Assembly (NCBI GenBank): GCA_030017655.1
Contig: JASEIM010000003.1
Coordinates: 62,422-126,421, forward strand
Source: Methanobacterium sp.
GTDB lineage: Archaea > Methanobacteriota > Methanobacteria > Methanobacteriales > Methanobacteriaceae
DNA length: 64,000 nt
Direction: 5' to 3'
The notes under the pieces were generated by a model. The model saw only the letters and a list, made by a program, of their open reading frames with translations. It ran no database searches and was not told the origin of the DNA. Both the position numbers and the translations under genes were made by a program. Positions 7,761 to 18,704 of this stretch are shown here, in pieces; position 1 is the stretch's first letter; each line of letters opens with the position of its first letter.

Positions 7761-7901
7761 ATGAAAGGCAATGCAACACCTCAATTAATTGGAATAATTG
7801 CAATACTGGTTGGTATTCTTATTATTATATATCCGCAGCTTGTAGCGTATATAGTAGGAATTATACTAATAGCATATGGGATATTAGAAGTCATAAAATA
7901 G
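7761..7901 (+). CDS. DUF3096-like 46-residue membrane mini-protein
   Basis: Starts MKGNATPQLIGIIAILVGIL and consists of two hydrophobic segments (about residues 8-24 and 28-43) joined by a YPQLVAY turn. This length and hairpin look match DUF3096. Function is unknown; it is expected to lie in the membrane. It has no clear Shine-Dalgarno, so it may be translated from a short leader. Its promoter region carries an inverted repeat (7720-7750). Confidence 0.6.
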   Translation: MKGNATPQLIGIIAILVGILIIIYPQLVAYIVGIILIAYGILEVIK

Positions 7902-7998
7902 CAAAATAACTTCATTTCTACCGATCTTTTATTCTATTTAAAATAAGTTAAAGTCCTTTATATTTAATTTAAGATAAAGGCATGGCATGATTTAAAGA

Positions 7999-9015
7999 TT
8001 ATAGGGACTTCATTATCATTTCAAGAGCTTCACCAGGCTCTAATATGCCTGCCCGTGTTTCTCTAAGCACCCTTTGAATGGAATATTTACGCATATGAGG
8101 ATATTTTTTGTGCACCTCGTTAATTAAGGGGCATCCGTATCCTCCTTTCTTTAAAACACCATATTTAGAAGTTAAGTTTTTAATTTCTCCCTTTGTAGCA
8201 GATAGCATAGCAGGCAAGTTTATTTTTAAAACATCGTCTTCGATAACAATGGATTGGGATCCTGTTGATAGAAGATCACCATAAATTAAGAAAGGAATAT
8301 TATTTTCTTTTGTATACTCTAAGACGGCTTTTTTAATTACTTTAGAGCATCTTCCGCATGGATGATATCTGCCTTCAAGTGATTCTCGAATTATTTCATC
8401 CATATCAACTTCTATGTATTCGTGTTTTACATGAAGCTCCCGGGAAAGGTTTTCCACATTATTTTGAAAATATCGGGGAAGAATTATACTGCCGGGATTT
8501 ACTGTAACTGCAACAGGATTAAAACCTAAAAATTTAGCAATTATCAGCGAAAAACTGCTGTCAACACCCCCTGAAAGTGCAACAACTGCCTGATTGGATT
8601 CAGACTCTTCAAGATCTTCTTTTAAAAATATGTCAAAATGGTGAATATTTTGAATTCTAAGCTTCAGGAGTTTGCATAAATTATGGAGGGATTTAGAATC
8701 CTTAAATTCAGGGATGTTCAATATTTCTTTTAATTTATCTAATGTTAGTTTCATTTTATATTCCTTGAGTAAAATATCGGGATAGGATTCTACATGAACA
8801 GAGTTTAAATTAAGCTCTTCTTTTAACCTTCCTACAACCCATCCTCCCTTTCCAATTACTATTGATTTTTCAGGCCTGTCTGATGTTATTATCAGTAATT
8901 TCCTATTTTTTTCATCAAAATTTATCTCCTGGATGTCGGGTTTCACATTTTCATGCCCGATTTCTTTCCGTATCCGGCATATTTCATCGATTACTCTGTT
9001 TTTTGATAGTTTCAA
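7999..9015 (-). CDS. KH-like plus PP-loop ATPase, probable RNA-modification enzyme
   Basis: A 338-residue protein. The first ~110 residues contain IVIGKGGWVVGRLKEELNL, resembling the GxxG loop of a KH RNA-binding domain. From about residue 145 comes a PP-loop ATP pyrophosphatase with VVALSGGVDSSFSL. A CGRC motif near residue 225 and a GCPL cysteine near residue 300 resemble the cysteines of sulfur-transferring tRNA thiolases. This suggests RNA binding coupled to adenylation and sulfur transfer, possibly tRNA thiolation; the exact substrate cannot be read here. Encoded alone on the minus strand. Confidence 0.6.
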   Translation of the reverse strand: MKLSKNRVIDEICRIRKEIGHENVKPDIQEINFDEKNRKLLIITSDRPEKSIVIGKGGWVVGRLKEELNLNSVHVESYPDILLKEYKMKLTLDKLKEILNIPEFKDSKSLHNLCKLLKLRIQNIHHFDIFLKEDLEESESNQAVVALSGGVDSSFSLIIAKFLGFNPVAVTVNPGSIILPRYFQNNVENLSRELHVKHEYIEVDMDEIIRESLEGRYHPCGRCSKVIKKAVLEYTKENNIPFLIYGDLLSTGSQSIVIEDDVLKINLPAMLSATKGEIKNLTSKYGVLKKGGYGCPLINEVHKKYPHMRKYSIQRVLRETRAGILEPGEALEMIMKSL

Positions 9016-9168
9016 TTCTGTTCACCATAGGAATAACTAAATTTATTTTTTGCAAACATCTATTAAAAATAACTCCTAATGTAAATCCATTAAAAAATAG
9101 ATGAAAATAAAATAGTTATTTATTTATTGCTTTTTCAGATTAAAGAAATTTTTACATTATTCAATAAT

Positions 9169-9630
9169 TTATCTTCGATAAAGCCCTATTAATTGTCCTT
9201 CATCCAGGATATTCTGGTTTAATGCCCTTAAAAATTCTCCTCGTTTGAATCCGGGGTTCAGATTTAAGGTGGTATCAAGGGCATAGATTTTAAAGACAAA
9301 TCTGTGTTCTGTGCCTCCAGGATTGCATGGCCCCCCATAACCTAGAAATCCAAAGTCATTTACCCCCTGAACAGCCCCATTTTCAAGCATTCCTTCTTTT
9401 TTTATCCCTGCTTCCAGATTCATGATGTCTGATGTTAAATTGGAAATAATCCAGTGCGTGAATATTCCGCCAGGGGCGTCCGGATCCTCACATATTATTG
9501 CAAGGCTTATGGTGTGCTCTGGTAACGTATCCCAGTGGAGAGGGGGCGAGATATTTTCATCGTCACAGGTATATCTTGGGGGTATTGAACCATTTTCATC
9601 AAATGCATCACTCATAAGTTTAATTACCAT
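9169..9630 (-). CDS. YbhB/YbcL (PEBP) family protein
   Basis: A 153-residue phosphatidylethanolamine-binding-protein-like fold. Both family signatures are visible: CEDPDAPGGIFTHWIISN, and GYGGPCNPGGTEHRFVFKIYALD, which together line the anion-binding pocket. I start it at 9630 (MVIKLMSDAF) because GGGAGG stands seven bases upstream; longer frames reach back to 9684 without such a site. Archaeal PEBP proteins are cytosolic with poorly known roles; a ligand cannot be inferred. Confidence 0.88.
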   Translation of the reverse strand: MVIKLMSDAFDENGSIPPRYTCDDENISPPLHWDTLPEHTISLAIICEDPDAPGGIFTHWIISNLTSDIMNLEAGIKKEGMLENGAVQGVNDFGFLGYGGPCNPGGTEHRFVFKIYALDTTLNLNPGFKRGEFLRALNQNILDEGQLIGLYRR

Positions 9631-10085
9631 ATTTTTTCCTCCCATGTGATGTTGCAATTTATATCTGCAGTTTTCATTAAGCAATTTTATAATATTGCCC
9701 AGATATTATTTAATATTTTACTCCTTAAATTTATTATTTAAATTTGTTATTACTCGCTCTATTTTAGAAATACATTTAAATGAACGCAGGAAAAAACTAA
9801 TAACACTTATTTTTCTTAAATTATTATTATTAAAACTTTATTTTGTCTCCTTTTAAAAGAAAAAAGATTAAATTTGAAGTTTATTTTAAGGTTGAAATTG
9901 CAAATGATTTTGTAATTTGAATATATTATTTTTTTAGAATTCATATCAAAAATGAAAAGTGGCTCAAGACACATCTTTGATTATAGATTTAATTGAAGTC
10001 ACAATCTTGATAAGGATTATCAAAAACCAATAAAATCGACAAATTTAAATACTATGGATTACTAATAAAAGATTGAGGTGAAAAC
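9631..10085. other. intergenic, A+T-rich, carries the histone promoter
   Basis: No gene seen. Near its right end is a perfect palindrome, TTGATAA GGA TTATCAA (10007-10023), then a TATA element ATTTAAATA (10043-10051) about 25-30 bases before the probable histone transcription start, and a GAGGTG ribosome site at 10075-10080. The palindrome is close enough upstream of TATA to be an activator or repressor site. Confidence 0.5.
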
Positions 10086-10301
<216 letters not shown>

Positions 10302-10339
10302 GTTTTTTCTTTCACTCGAGAATTGTAGATTTTTGGTAA

Positions 10340-10378
10340 CCTAAACACCATGTGTTTAGGATTTTTATTATTTTTTGT
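10340..10378 (+). terminator. hairpin and T-rich terminator after the histone gene
   Basis: CCTAAACAC (10340-10348) pairs perfectly with GTGTTTAGG (10352-10360) around the three-base loop CAT, and a T-rich tract follows (10361-10378). It has the three-base-loop shape of the hairpins found elsewhere in this window. Confidence 0.6.
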
Positions 10379-10798
10379 TTTCCAGAAAAGTATTACTGAA
10401 CTGGTTTTTTGTTTTCGAACGTTTATTAAATATAAAAAAAATAACGCTTTAAATCATCTGTTTTTAATTTAAAAGTTTAAACAATTGATTAAGTCTTTTG
10501 AGTTAATTTTTCCAACTTCAAATTTATTTTTAAAATAATGTACCGATGATTTTATTTTATGTAATTTATGGAGCTGTTAACGAAAAACATATACATTTAT
10601 ATACTGGTACTTACCATACTCATTTTGAAGTACAAACTACTTGAGACGGAGCATTACATGGGGGACTTAACTCCTCATGATAGTTATTATTAACATTTGG
10701 GGATAAAAATACATTAATATATGAATGCACGCCTTCTTGGATAACAAAATAAAACCAAAGCTTATATAATGATTTATTAAATTAGAATATGAAGAGAG
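10379..10798. promoter_or_regulatory. cas operon upstream region and promoter
   Basis: Gene-free stretch before cas6. A TATA box TATATAAT at 10763-10770 lies about 30 bases before the cas6 ATG (10799), giving a very short leader. A second TATA-like run is near 10592-10602. An imperfect palindrome (CATGGGGGACT, centre, AACTCCTCATG, 10657-10679) could be an operator of cas expression. Nothing else is recognisable. Confidence 0.45.
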
Positions 10799-11514
<716 letters not shown>

Positions 11515-11518
<4 letters not shown>

Positions 11519-13488
11519 TGGTTGAAAATCGCGAAAATATTTTAGAAGAAGAAATTACTGGGAAAAATGATATTAATATTCCAGAACTTCAATTTACAGG
11601 GAATTGGTTCATTGATACAGGTATTTTGGGCTTTATAAATGTAATGAAAGAAGTTTATGGTTGGAATCTTGAGGAACTAAAAAATAGAATAAAAGAAAAC
11701 CCTGAATTAATTTATTATGGTTATTTTCCGTTTGCTTATTTGTTTTATCATTCAAAAATTCGCACTAATTTCAAAGAAATGGGAGATGTAAGAAATAAAA
11801 AAAAGAATTTTATAGAAAAAAGGAATGATAAACAAAAGGAACTATCAACATTTATTAAATCTATGAAGAATGCTAATTCAAATAAAATACCTAAAAAAGA
11901 CTTAAATAAAATAAAAAGTTTAAAAAAGAAGATTCTGGAATTTGAAACTGAAATAGATGAGTTAGATTCCAAAATAAATGAGTTAAATAGTAATTTAAGC
12001 CATGAAAAGCAGATATTTTCAACTCAAATTGAATCTAATATAGATGAAATACTTTCTGATTCGGAAAATATGTTTACACATGTGAAGGATAAAATTGATG
12101 GGATTATTCTGGATTTTGATTTAAAAACTCCTCAAGGGTACCGAAATTTCTTCTTATACAATCCAAAAAAAGACATCTTTCTATCTTTTTTATATTTACA
12201 TTCTCTTTTGAGAAAAAATTTCTCCAAAATAAAATTAATAAAATATTTAAAAAACCAAGAATCTTTATTAGAGTTCATTAACTTTTGTCAAGATATTAGT
12301 GTCAATTATATGGATTTAATCGATACGATAGAAAAAATGTTGTATCTAAAGAAGAAAAAATCAAAGATAATTAATTTTTGTGGAGAGAAATTTTGCTTGG
12401 ATGAAGAAAGCATGGAGAGTATAAATAAGAAATGGTACATAAAGATACAGAAGGAATATGGGAAAATAGGAGAATCACTTTCATACGAAGTTTCTCCAGA
12501 TTTTACAGCAAATCCCTTTTTGTACTCTCCCACTGAGTTTTCTAATATAGGATATACTAAACCACTTACATTGGACGAAATTGAATCTGGATTGAAAGTA
12601 AAATTGCCGATTTATTTATTGTTGCTTTCTTTTAGTAATGCTTTCCAACGTTTCGCACGAAGGAATATTCTTTTTTACACAAATAACCTTAAACTATCTT
12701 ATTCTATTAATAGTGGGATTAGAACAAAAATTTCTAGAATGGGGAAAAGAGATTCAATATTTAAAATGACATGGTCTTCGATAATTGATGAGCTTATAGA
12801 AAATAAAGCTAAGTTTTCTTTGGAAAATATGTATTTAATAGAGTTCGAAGGAATAGGAAAAGACCAGAAATTGAAAGATGTAAGATATCTTGGCATTACA
12901 AAGCTTGGAGCAAGTATAATCATTGAAGACGCTATAAGAGACGCTTTAAACTCAAATATTCAAATAAACAGCGGTAAAAATTCCGAATGGGTGTGGTTGC
13001 TTGAAGAATTCATCAAGAATAGACCAATATATCCACACATTCTCAAACACGCCGTTTTGAGAATAAACAACAAGACAAAACAAAAAGCAGTCAAACCACT
13101 CTTATATGGTCTTTCAGTGGATGCTAAGATCAAATCTTTAAGTAAGGATAAGGGAGGAAGAATTTTCGAACAATATTTTTCCTTAGAACTTGAAGATACA
13201 GTTTTTCAAATTAAAGAGAGTTACAAATGGATGAATTTGGCATCTAAGAATGCATCTAAAGTTTTTTCAAGCGACATCAGAGATAAATTCGTTCCAAGAC
13301 TTATTACAACAATAAAAAAGCAGAATAAACATGCATTTATGAATACTATTTTAAAAGCATTACTTGAGGAAAGAAAAACGGATCCTAAAATCGTTAAATA
13401 CCTAAATAACTATCTTTTTAATAATATAATCCAAAATGAGACTAATTGGCAAAATTATGCTCTAGCAATACTTGTTGGTTTGTTATAG
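11515..13488 (+). CDS. cas8b: Cas8-type large subunit (Cst1-like, type I-B)
   Basis: A 657-residue protein placed where Cascade large subunits occur. The N-terminal FTGNWFIDTGILGFINVMKEVYGW resembles the Cst1/Cas8b start, and a long charged coiled-coil-like stretch lies at about residues 90-180. Cst1 proteins are named for two CXXC zinc pairs. Here only three cysteines are seen (FCQDI and FCGEKFC), so a normal zinc ribbon cannot form. Expected role: PAM recognition and Cas3 recruitment. The call rests on position, length and the N-terminus, not on catalytic motifs. Confidence 0.78.
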
Positions 13489-13500
13489 GGGGTAATAATA

Positions 13501-13797
13501 TTGGAAAAAAATGAAAAAATGTGGGAAATAAAAAAATTTACTAACAAAGCCTTTAGCAATATTGGTTCTGAAAATTATAGGCAAAAAATAGTTTATAATT
13601 TATTAAATACAGTCAAAGTAAGCAATCAAAGTGATTTTTTTTCAATTCTTCTGAGAACTTTAAATGCACAAAAAGATAATGAAGATGTTAAAAAATTAAG
13701 CAGTAAATTGATGGAGATTTATCCATTAACTCCCGGAAACTTTGAAAATGTGGCTTATTCAATTATTATGGGAATTATGTCAGCAAAATCTGAATAA
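13501..13797 (+). CDS. small alpha-helical cas-operon protein, possible Cas11 small subunit
   Basis: A 98-residue, probably all-helical protein with no membrane span. It starts at a TTG behind GGGGG, 12 bases after cas8, and is followed 12 bases later by cas7. The length, helical look (KIVYNLLNTVKVSNQSDFFSILLRTLNAQ) and location fit a Cascade small subunit (Cas11). In most type I-B systems that subunit is made from an internal start in cas8 rather than by its own gene. I recognise no family, so this is inference from context. Confidence 0.5.
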   Translation: MEKNEKMWEIKKFTNKAFSNIGSENYRQKIVYNLLNTVKVSNQSDFFSILLRTLNAQKDNEDVKKLSSKLMEIYPLTPGNFENVAYSIIMGIMSAKSE

Positions 13798-13809
13798 AGA
13801 GGTGATTAA

Positions 13810-15084
13810 ATGGGAAAATATATAGTTATGGATATAGTTTTTTATGGCAACTCTCTTAACTACGATCAAGGTAGTGGAAACTATCAGGAACTTAAAAAAA
13901 TAACAAAATGGGACGGACAGCAATATTCATTAGTTAGTAGATATGCTCTTAGATTTAGCTTGTTGGAAACTGCTAAAAACGCAGGATTATGGAATTTAGC
14001 TGAAGGAAACAATTTAATAACTGCTGGAAGTGGAGATAAAAAAGTTATTCAACCTGCAACAGAGTTTCTTTTATCTGGCGAGATTCTTGGATACCCTGAA
14101 TTTGACTTATTTGGATATTTAATAACAGATACTCAGCCACAGAACTTTAGAACAGCCCCTGTAAAAATTAATCATGCTGTTTCAATGACTCCGTTTAATT
14201 ATGATGCACTCTTTAATGCAAATATTGGACTTGCTAATAGGATGAGAAAACAATTTGGAGATATGAAACCCAATCCGTTCACAGCTGAAGAACATGAAAC
14301 ATTTTATCAATATACAACAGTTATCAATGTAGATAATGTTGGTAGTATAGAGTCATATCTTGCAAAGAAGATTAAAGACGGAGGTAAAGACAAAACTATG
14401 AGTAATATTCAGTTAAAAAAGAATGAAACAAATCTAATTAATTTTGAAATTTCTTATGGAACAGGTAACACTAAAAAAACCATTGATTTTACTCATAATA
14501 ATGATAAAGAACCTAAAACAACTATTTCAAAGATAGTACTTCCTTTCAAAGAAGATGATGATAAAGTGAAGATTGAAGGATTCCAAAATCCTGAAATCAT
14601 TGAATACAATGAAAATTTAGGTGCAATGATCATTCATTACATTCTTGATGAAGAAACTAAGAAAAAACGAATCGAAGATCTTTTAAAATCGATTTTAAAT
14701 CTCAAAAGAAGTATAAAAGGAAGAGAAGAAGATTTAACACCTAAGCTAATTGTTATGGGTGTTTACAAGAATTTACCCTACAAAACATTCAAAGATAAGA
14801 TTGTACTTCTTGATGAATATGTTGAAGAAGAGTATGACGAAATAGAAGAAACTCCAATGGAAAATGGTGGAAGACTGGTAAAGGTTAGGCATAAAACCAC
14901 CAAAAGTAGAAAGCCGCTCTTTGAGATTATGGATGTAAGTGACACGGAATCTATAGACGAAGCCAAAATTTTACAATTCATAGAACCCTTGTTTAATAGT
15001 CAAAATGCATGTGAAGAATATGAGGAAATAAAAGTATTCACAGACACAAGCATCAAAGTAAAGTACAACAATAAAGAACAGTAG
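13810..15084 (+). CDS. cas7: Cas7 backbone subunit (Cst2/DevR family)
   Basis: A 424-residue RAMP protein of the Cst2/DevR type. The start IVMDIVFYGNSLNYDQGSGNYQELKKITKWDG and YALRFSLLETA are highly characteristic, as is PVKINHAVSMTPFNYDALFNANIGLANRM. Multiple copies coat the crRNA spacer in Cascade. It is on the long side for the family, with an acidic region near residues 335-350 (YVEEEYDEIEETP). GAGGTG precedes the ATG. Confidence 0.93.
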   Translation: MGKYIVMDIVFYGNSLNYDQGSGNYQELKKITKWDGQQYSLVSRYALRFSLLETAKNAGLWNLAEGNNLITAGSGDKKVIQPATEFLLSGEILGYPEFDLFGYLITDTQPQNFRTAPVKINHAVSMTPFNYDALFNANIGLANRMRKQFGDMKPNPFTAEEHETFYQYTTVINVDNVGSIESYLAKKIKDGGKDKTMSNIQLKKNETNLINFEISYGTGNTKKTIDFTHNNDKEPKTTISKIVLPFKEDDDKVKIEGFQNPEIIEYNENLGAMIIHYILDEETKKKRIEDLLKSILNLKRSIKGREEDLTPKLIVMGVYKNLPYKTFKDKIVLLDEYVEEEYDEIEETPMENGGRLVKVRHKTTKSRKPLFEIMDVSDTESIDEAKILQFIEPLFNSQNACEEYEEIKVFTDTSIKVKYNNKEQ

Positions 15085-15096
15085 GATGGTTTCTAT

Positions 15097-15930
15097 ATGG
15101 AAAAAATAACCCTTCTTGAGATATTTCAGCCATTTGCACAATATAGAAATCCATTCACCTTTTATTATGCTCAAACATACCCGTTACCTCCTAAATCCAC
15201 AGTAATTGGCATGTTACAGAACATTACAGAAAGATACTATGAGGAAGATTTCTATAACATCAAAGTAAGTATTCATGGAGGCTTTGAAAGCTTTTTCTGG
15301 AACTATCAGGGCTTGATTAAAGGAACTAAAGATGGTATTAATCTTATGAAATATAATGGAGAAATAAAACTGTGGAATCAAGGATTTCCATTATATGGAA
15401 GCAGCATAACCTCCCAAAGATCTCCTGTCTTTCAGCAAGAACTATTTAATGGCCATCTTTACATTTTTCTTAAGGGAAAACAGGAATTAATAGAAGAAAT
15501 TGAAAAATCATTGTTAAATCCTTGTAAAATCCCATATATTGGAAGAAGTGAAGATATAATATTCTTAAGGGGTGTTTATTCTGATCAAGACCTCTCCTTT
15601 TCTGAAAAAATAGCAAGAAAAAATATTTGGTTAACCCAACCGGCTTATATTAAACTCAAAATTAAGAATGATAAAGAATTTCCAATTAAAACTGAAAAAT
15701 TCCCAGTTTACTCTATTCCATTGAAAGTAGCGTTCAAAAATGGGGAAAATTCAATCACTAATAAGGCAGAGATTACCAAATCTACTAAAAGAGTGCCAGA
15801 ATTTGAAACTGTTATGTATACTGGTTTAGATCAAGTTATTTATCTTAAAGACGAAGTAAAAGTTGAAAATTACAGTATAAAGGATAAAAATTTAACTTTT
15901 AAAATACCTGAAGAATTTGGGTGGTTATAA
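15097..15930 (+). CDS. cas5: Cas5 (type I-B, Cst/Cas5t-like)
   Basis: A 277-residue RAMP protein with the family N-terminus (FQPFAQYRNPFTFYYAQTYPLPPKSTVIGML), which caps the crRNA 5' handle in Cascade and contacts Cas8. Thirteen bases separate it from cas7. Its stop TAA overlaps the ATG at 15930 that I take as the cas3 start. Confidence 0.9.
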   Translation: MEKITLLEIFQPFAQYRNPFTFYYAQTYPLPPKSTVIGMLQNITERYYEEDFYNIKVSIHGGFESFFWNYQGLIKGTKDGINLMKYNGEIKLWNQGFPLYGSSITSQRSPVFQQELFNGHLYIFLKGKQELIEEIEKSLLNPCKIPYIGRSEDIIFLRGVYSDQDLSFSEKIARKNIWLTQPAYIKLKIKNDKEFPIKTEKFPVYSIPLKVAFKNGENSITNKAEITKSTKRVPEFETVMYTGLDQVIYLKDEVKVENYSIKDKNLTFKIPEEFGWL

Positions 15931-18524
15931 TGAATGAATTAATTGAAATTTTAAGAGCTAAATCTGTAGATCAGGAAAATTATTTACTTAAAGACCACCT
16001 AAAAGAAGCTGTAAGAAGAGTTTTAGAACTCAATGAATTTGTAAAAGAAAACAAAGACTCATTTAATTATGATATGGTTGCCAACAATGAAACTTTTGAA
16101 AAACTTATTATTGCAGCAATATTACACGATTTAGGTAAAATTGACTACAATTTTCAAAAAAAGGTTTCTGAAAAAGATAGTGAAGATTGGGAAAAGTTAA
16201 AAAATTTTTTAAAGCCGCTTAATAATCCTCAAATAAGATATCCAAGGCATGAAATACTTTCAACAATTTGGAGCACATTTTTATTAGGAAATACTGAATT
16301 AGACAAAAAACTGAGAACAGCAATACTTCTTCATCATTATAATGATTATTTCATTGCAGAAAAAGATCTTATGGAGATAATTTCTAATTATCGTAAGGCT
16401 ACAGCTTCTTATCTTGAATTTATTAATGTAAATTCAGGTATTTTACATAATTTCCTCATGAACTTGTTTGAATACATTAAAAATGATTTTTCTGATTCTG
16501 AAATAGCATGTTCAGCAATTAAATTCCTAGAAGCAGAAATGAATATTGAAAAAACAAATTTGCTCCTTGAAAAGATAAATTCTCGTGAAGATGACATATC
16601 TGAATTTGCAGAGTTTTATGATATAGATAATGATAATCCAGATTATGATTTTTTAGTTCTGCTTGGTTTCCTTAGAAGATGTGATTATTCTTCAAGTGGT
16701 GGAGTTAATATTGAATGTAGAGAACTCAAAAAGGTTTTTGAAGGATTATCCGATAAAATCAGAGACAGTATAACTAAAGATAATGAAGAAGCTTACCTTT
16801 GGCAAAAAGATGTATTGGAAAATGTCAATACAGACAAATCGCTTATTTTTATTGCTCCTACAGGCTCAGGAAAAACAGAATTTGCTCTTTTGTGGGCTGA
16901 AAAGAATAAAAGAAAATTGATTTATACTTTACCGTTGAGAGTGGCACTGAATGATCTTTTTTCACGTTTCCGAAATCCTGAGGATGGTTATTTTAAAGAG
17001 GAATTTGTGGACATATTACATTCAACAGCATTTATTGAATATATTAAGGAAGAAAAGGAAGGAAAATATTTAGATATGGATAAAATGATGACTTCAGTGA
17101 AAATGATTTCTTCTCCAATCCTTCTAACAACTCCTGATCAAGTATTTTTAACTTCTTTGAATTATTATGGCTCTGATAAAGTAATTTCTGTTTATCCATT
17201 TTCATCCATAGTTATTGACGAAGTACAAACATATAATGAAGAAATGGCAGCTATAATTATAAAAACGCTTGAAATTATCCACAAACTCAAAGGAAAACTC
17301 CTTATAATAACTGCCACATTCCCACCTTACTTTAAAAAGTTCTTTAAAAACATATTTGGTGAAGATTTGGAAATTGTCGATGTTGCAAAGCTTGATGAAA
17401 ATACTAAAAGTCAAATAAAAAATTTCGATCAGAGGAGGCATAAAATTAAAGTAATTGAAGAACCTCTTTTCAGCAAAAATTCTCAATTAAATGAAGAATC
17501 AGGACTAGAGGACTATTTAGAGCTTTTCAATGACAAAAATCTTTTTTTAATAGTTAATAATGTTAAAAAGGCAATAAATTTGTTTAAATCATTAGAAAAT
17601 GAAGAAAAAGATAATGTTTACCTTTTACACTCAAGGCTAATTGAATTGGAAAAAAGTAGGCGAATAAATGAAATAAAAGAGAAAATTAGGAATGGCGAAA
17701 AAGTAACTGTTGTAGCAACCCAAATAATCGAAGCATCAGTAAATCTTGATTTTGATGCAATGATAACTGAAATATCAACAGTTGACAGCCAAATACAGAG
17801 ATGGGGAAGAATACACAGAAATAGGGATGCAGATTATGATGAAGATATTCCTAATGTTGTTATATTTGCAGGTGAAAAATTAGAAAATGGATCTTTAAAA
17901 CTTGATAGAGGAACTAGCTTTGTATATGACAGTAAAGTAGTTGAAAAGACGTTTGAAGTCCTTAAAGAATATGAAAATAAGCAAGATTCCTTAAATTATG
18001 AAGAAGAACGAAAAATGATAAATGATGTTTTTGAAAGAGAAATAGATGGGATTAAACTTAAAAAAATTTACGAAGATGAAATTGAAAAAACATTGGACTA
18101 TTTAAATTACTTTACAGTTGAAAAGAAAAGTCAAGCACAAAGACTTTTCAGAGATATCGCTGGATATAAAGTTGTAATTCCTGGACTCATAGAATTGGAA
18201 GAAAGTAATGATAAAACTGTGAAAAATGTATTTACAAAATCCATAAGAGAAAATGCGAAGTCTTGGAAAGAAATAATGGCCAAAATAAAGGAATATACGG
18301 GAGAAGATTTAGATATTTGGGAATTAAAGAAAATCCTTTATGAATATTCAGTAAATGTTCCTATCTATTACGAAGATAAAAGTGATTTCTGGAATAGAGA
18401 TACTCGTGAATTTAGAGGATTTTACATCTGGAATAAAGTTAATGATGAAGAAGTTTGTTCTGTGAAAGAATATGGGCTTGATAGTATTTTGAAAGAAGAA
18501 AATGATTCAGTTGAAATTCTTTAA
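15930..18524 (+). CDS. cas3: Cas3 HD nuclease-helicase
   Basis: A fusion of an N-terminal HD nuclease (AAILHDLGKIDYNFQ, ILLHHYNDYF) with an SF2 helicase (Walker A APTGSGKTEFALLWA, the DEAD-box-like IDEVQTY, TATFPPY, and motif VI QRWGRIHRNR), 864 residues from this start. Cascade recruits it to unwind and shred the target DNA. A GTG at 15921 would add three residues, but the TAATG overlap with cas5 and GGTGGT just upstream favour ATG 15930. All key motifs appear intact. Confidence 0.94.
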   Translation: MNELIEILRAKSVDQENYLLKDHLKEAVRRVLELNEFVKENKDSFNYDMVANNETFEKLIIAAILHDLGKIDYNFQKKVSEKDSEDWEKLKNFLKPLNNPQIRYPRHEILSTIWSTFLLGNTELDKKLRTAILLHHYNDYFIAEKDLMEIISNYRKATASYLEFINVNSGILHNFLMNLFEYIKNDFSDSEIACSAIKFLEAEMNIEKTNLLLEKINSREDDISEFAEFYDIDNDNPDYDFLVLLGFLRRCDYSSSGGVNIECRELKKVFEGLSDKIRDSITKDNEEAYLWQKDVLENVNTDKSLIFIAPTGSGKTEFALLWAEKNKRKLIYTLPLRVALNDLFSRFRNPEDGYFKEEFVDILHSTAFIEYIKEEKEGKYLDMDKMMTSVKMISSPILLTTPDQVFLTSLNYYGSDKVISVYPFSSIVIDEVQTYNEEMAAIIIKTLEIIHKLKGKLLIITATFPPYFKKFFKNIFGEDLEIVDVAKLDENTKSQIKNFDQRRHKIKVIEEPLFSKNSQLNEESGLEDYLELFNDKNLFLIVNNVKKAINLFKSLENEEKDNVYLLHSRLIELEKSRRINEIKEKIRNGEKVTVVATQIIEASVNLDFDAMITEISTVDSQIQRWGRIHRNRDADYDEDIPNVVIFAGEKLENGSLKLDRGTSFVYDSKVVEKTFEVLKEYENKQDSLNYEEERKMINDVFEREIDGIKLKKIYEDEIEKTLDYLNYFTVEKKSQAQRLFRDIAGYKVVIPGLIELEESNDKTVKNVFTKSIRENAKSWKEIMAKIKEYTGEDLDIWELKKILYEYSVNVPIYYEDKSDFWNRDTREFRGFYIWNKVNDEEVCSVKEYGLDSILKEENDSVEIL

Positions 18525-18594
18525 ATATATTGAAAGATGATACCTTTGAGCAGAATCTGGGGCTTTGAAGAGCTTGTGGCATACTTTTTATATA

Positions 18595-18704
18595 AACATT
18601 CCGAATGTTACTCATAAACTTGAGCAACCATTTATAAGCAATCACTCATAAAGTTGAGTAACTATTTATATAAGGTTACTCATAAAGTTGAGTAAGGTGA
18701 TAAT
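18595..18704 (+). promoter_or_regulatory. operator-like array upstream of the cas-locus ATPase
   Basis: Three copies of a 16-base imperfect palindrome, consensus ACTCATAAAGTTGAGT, start at 18610, 18644 and 18678, exactly 34 bases apart. With flanks the consensus is GTTACTCA, six bases, TGAGTAAC. A TATA-like TATTTATATA (18664-18673) sits between copies 2 and 3; copy 3 abuts the ribosome site AAGGTG. A different palindrome, AACATTC C GAATGTT (18595-18609), abuts copy 1. The layout is that of a repressor stack covering a promoter. The repressor could be the ATPase itself or an outside protein. Confidence 0.65.

Noticed and set aside
10657..10679. Firm cas operator
   Set aside because: The palindrome CATGGGGGACT/AACTCCTCATG has several mismatches and lies about 85 bases before the TATA; kept only as a remark.
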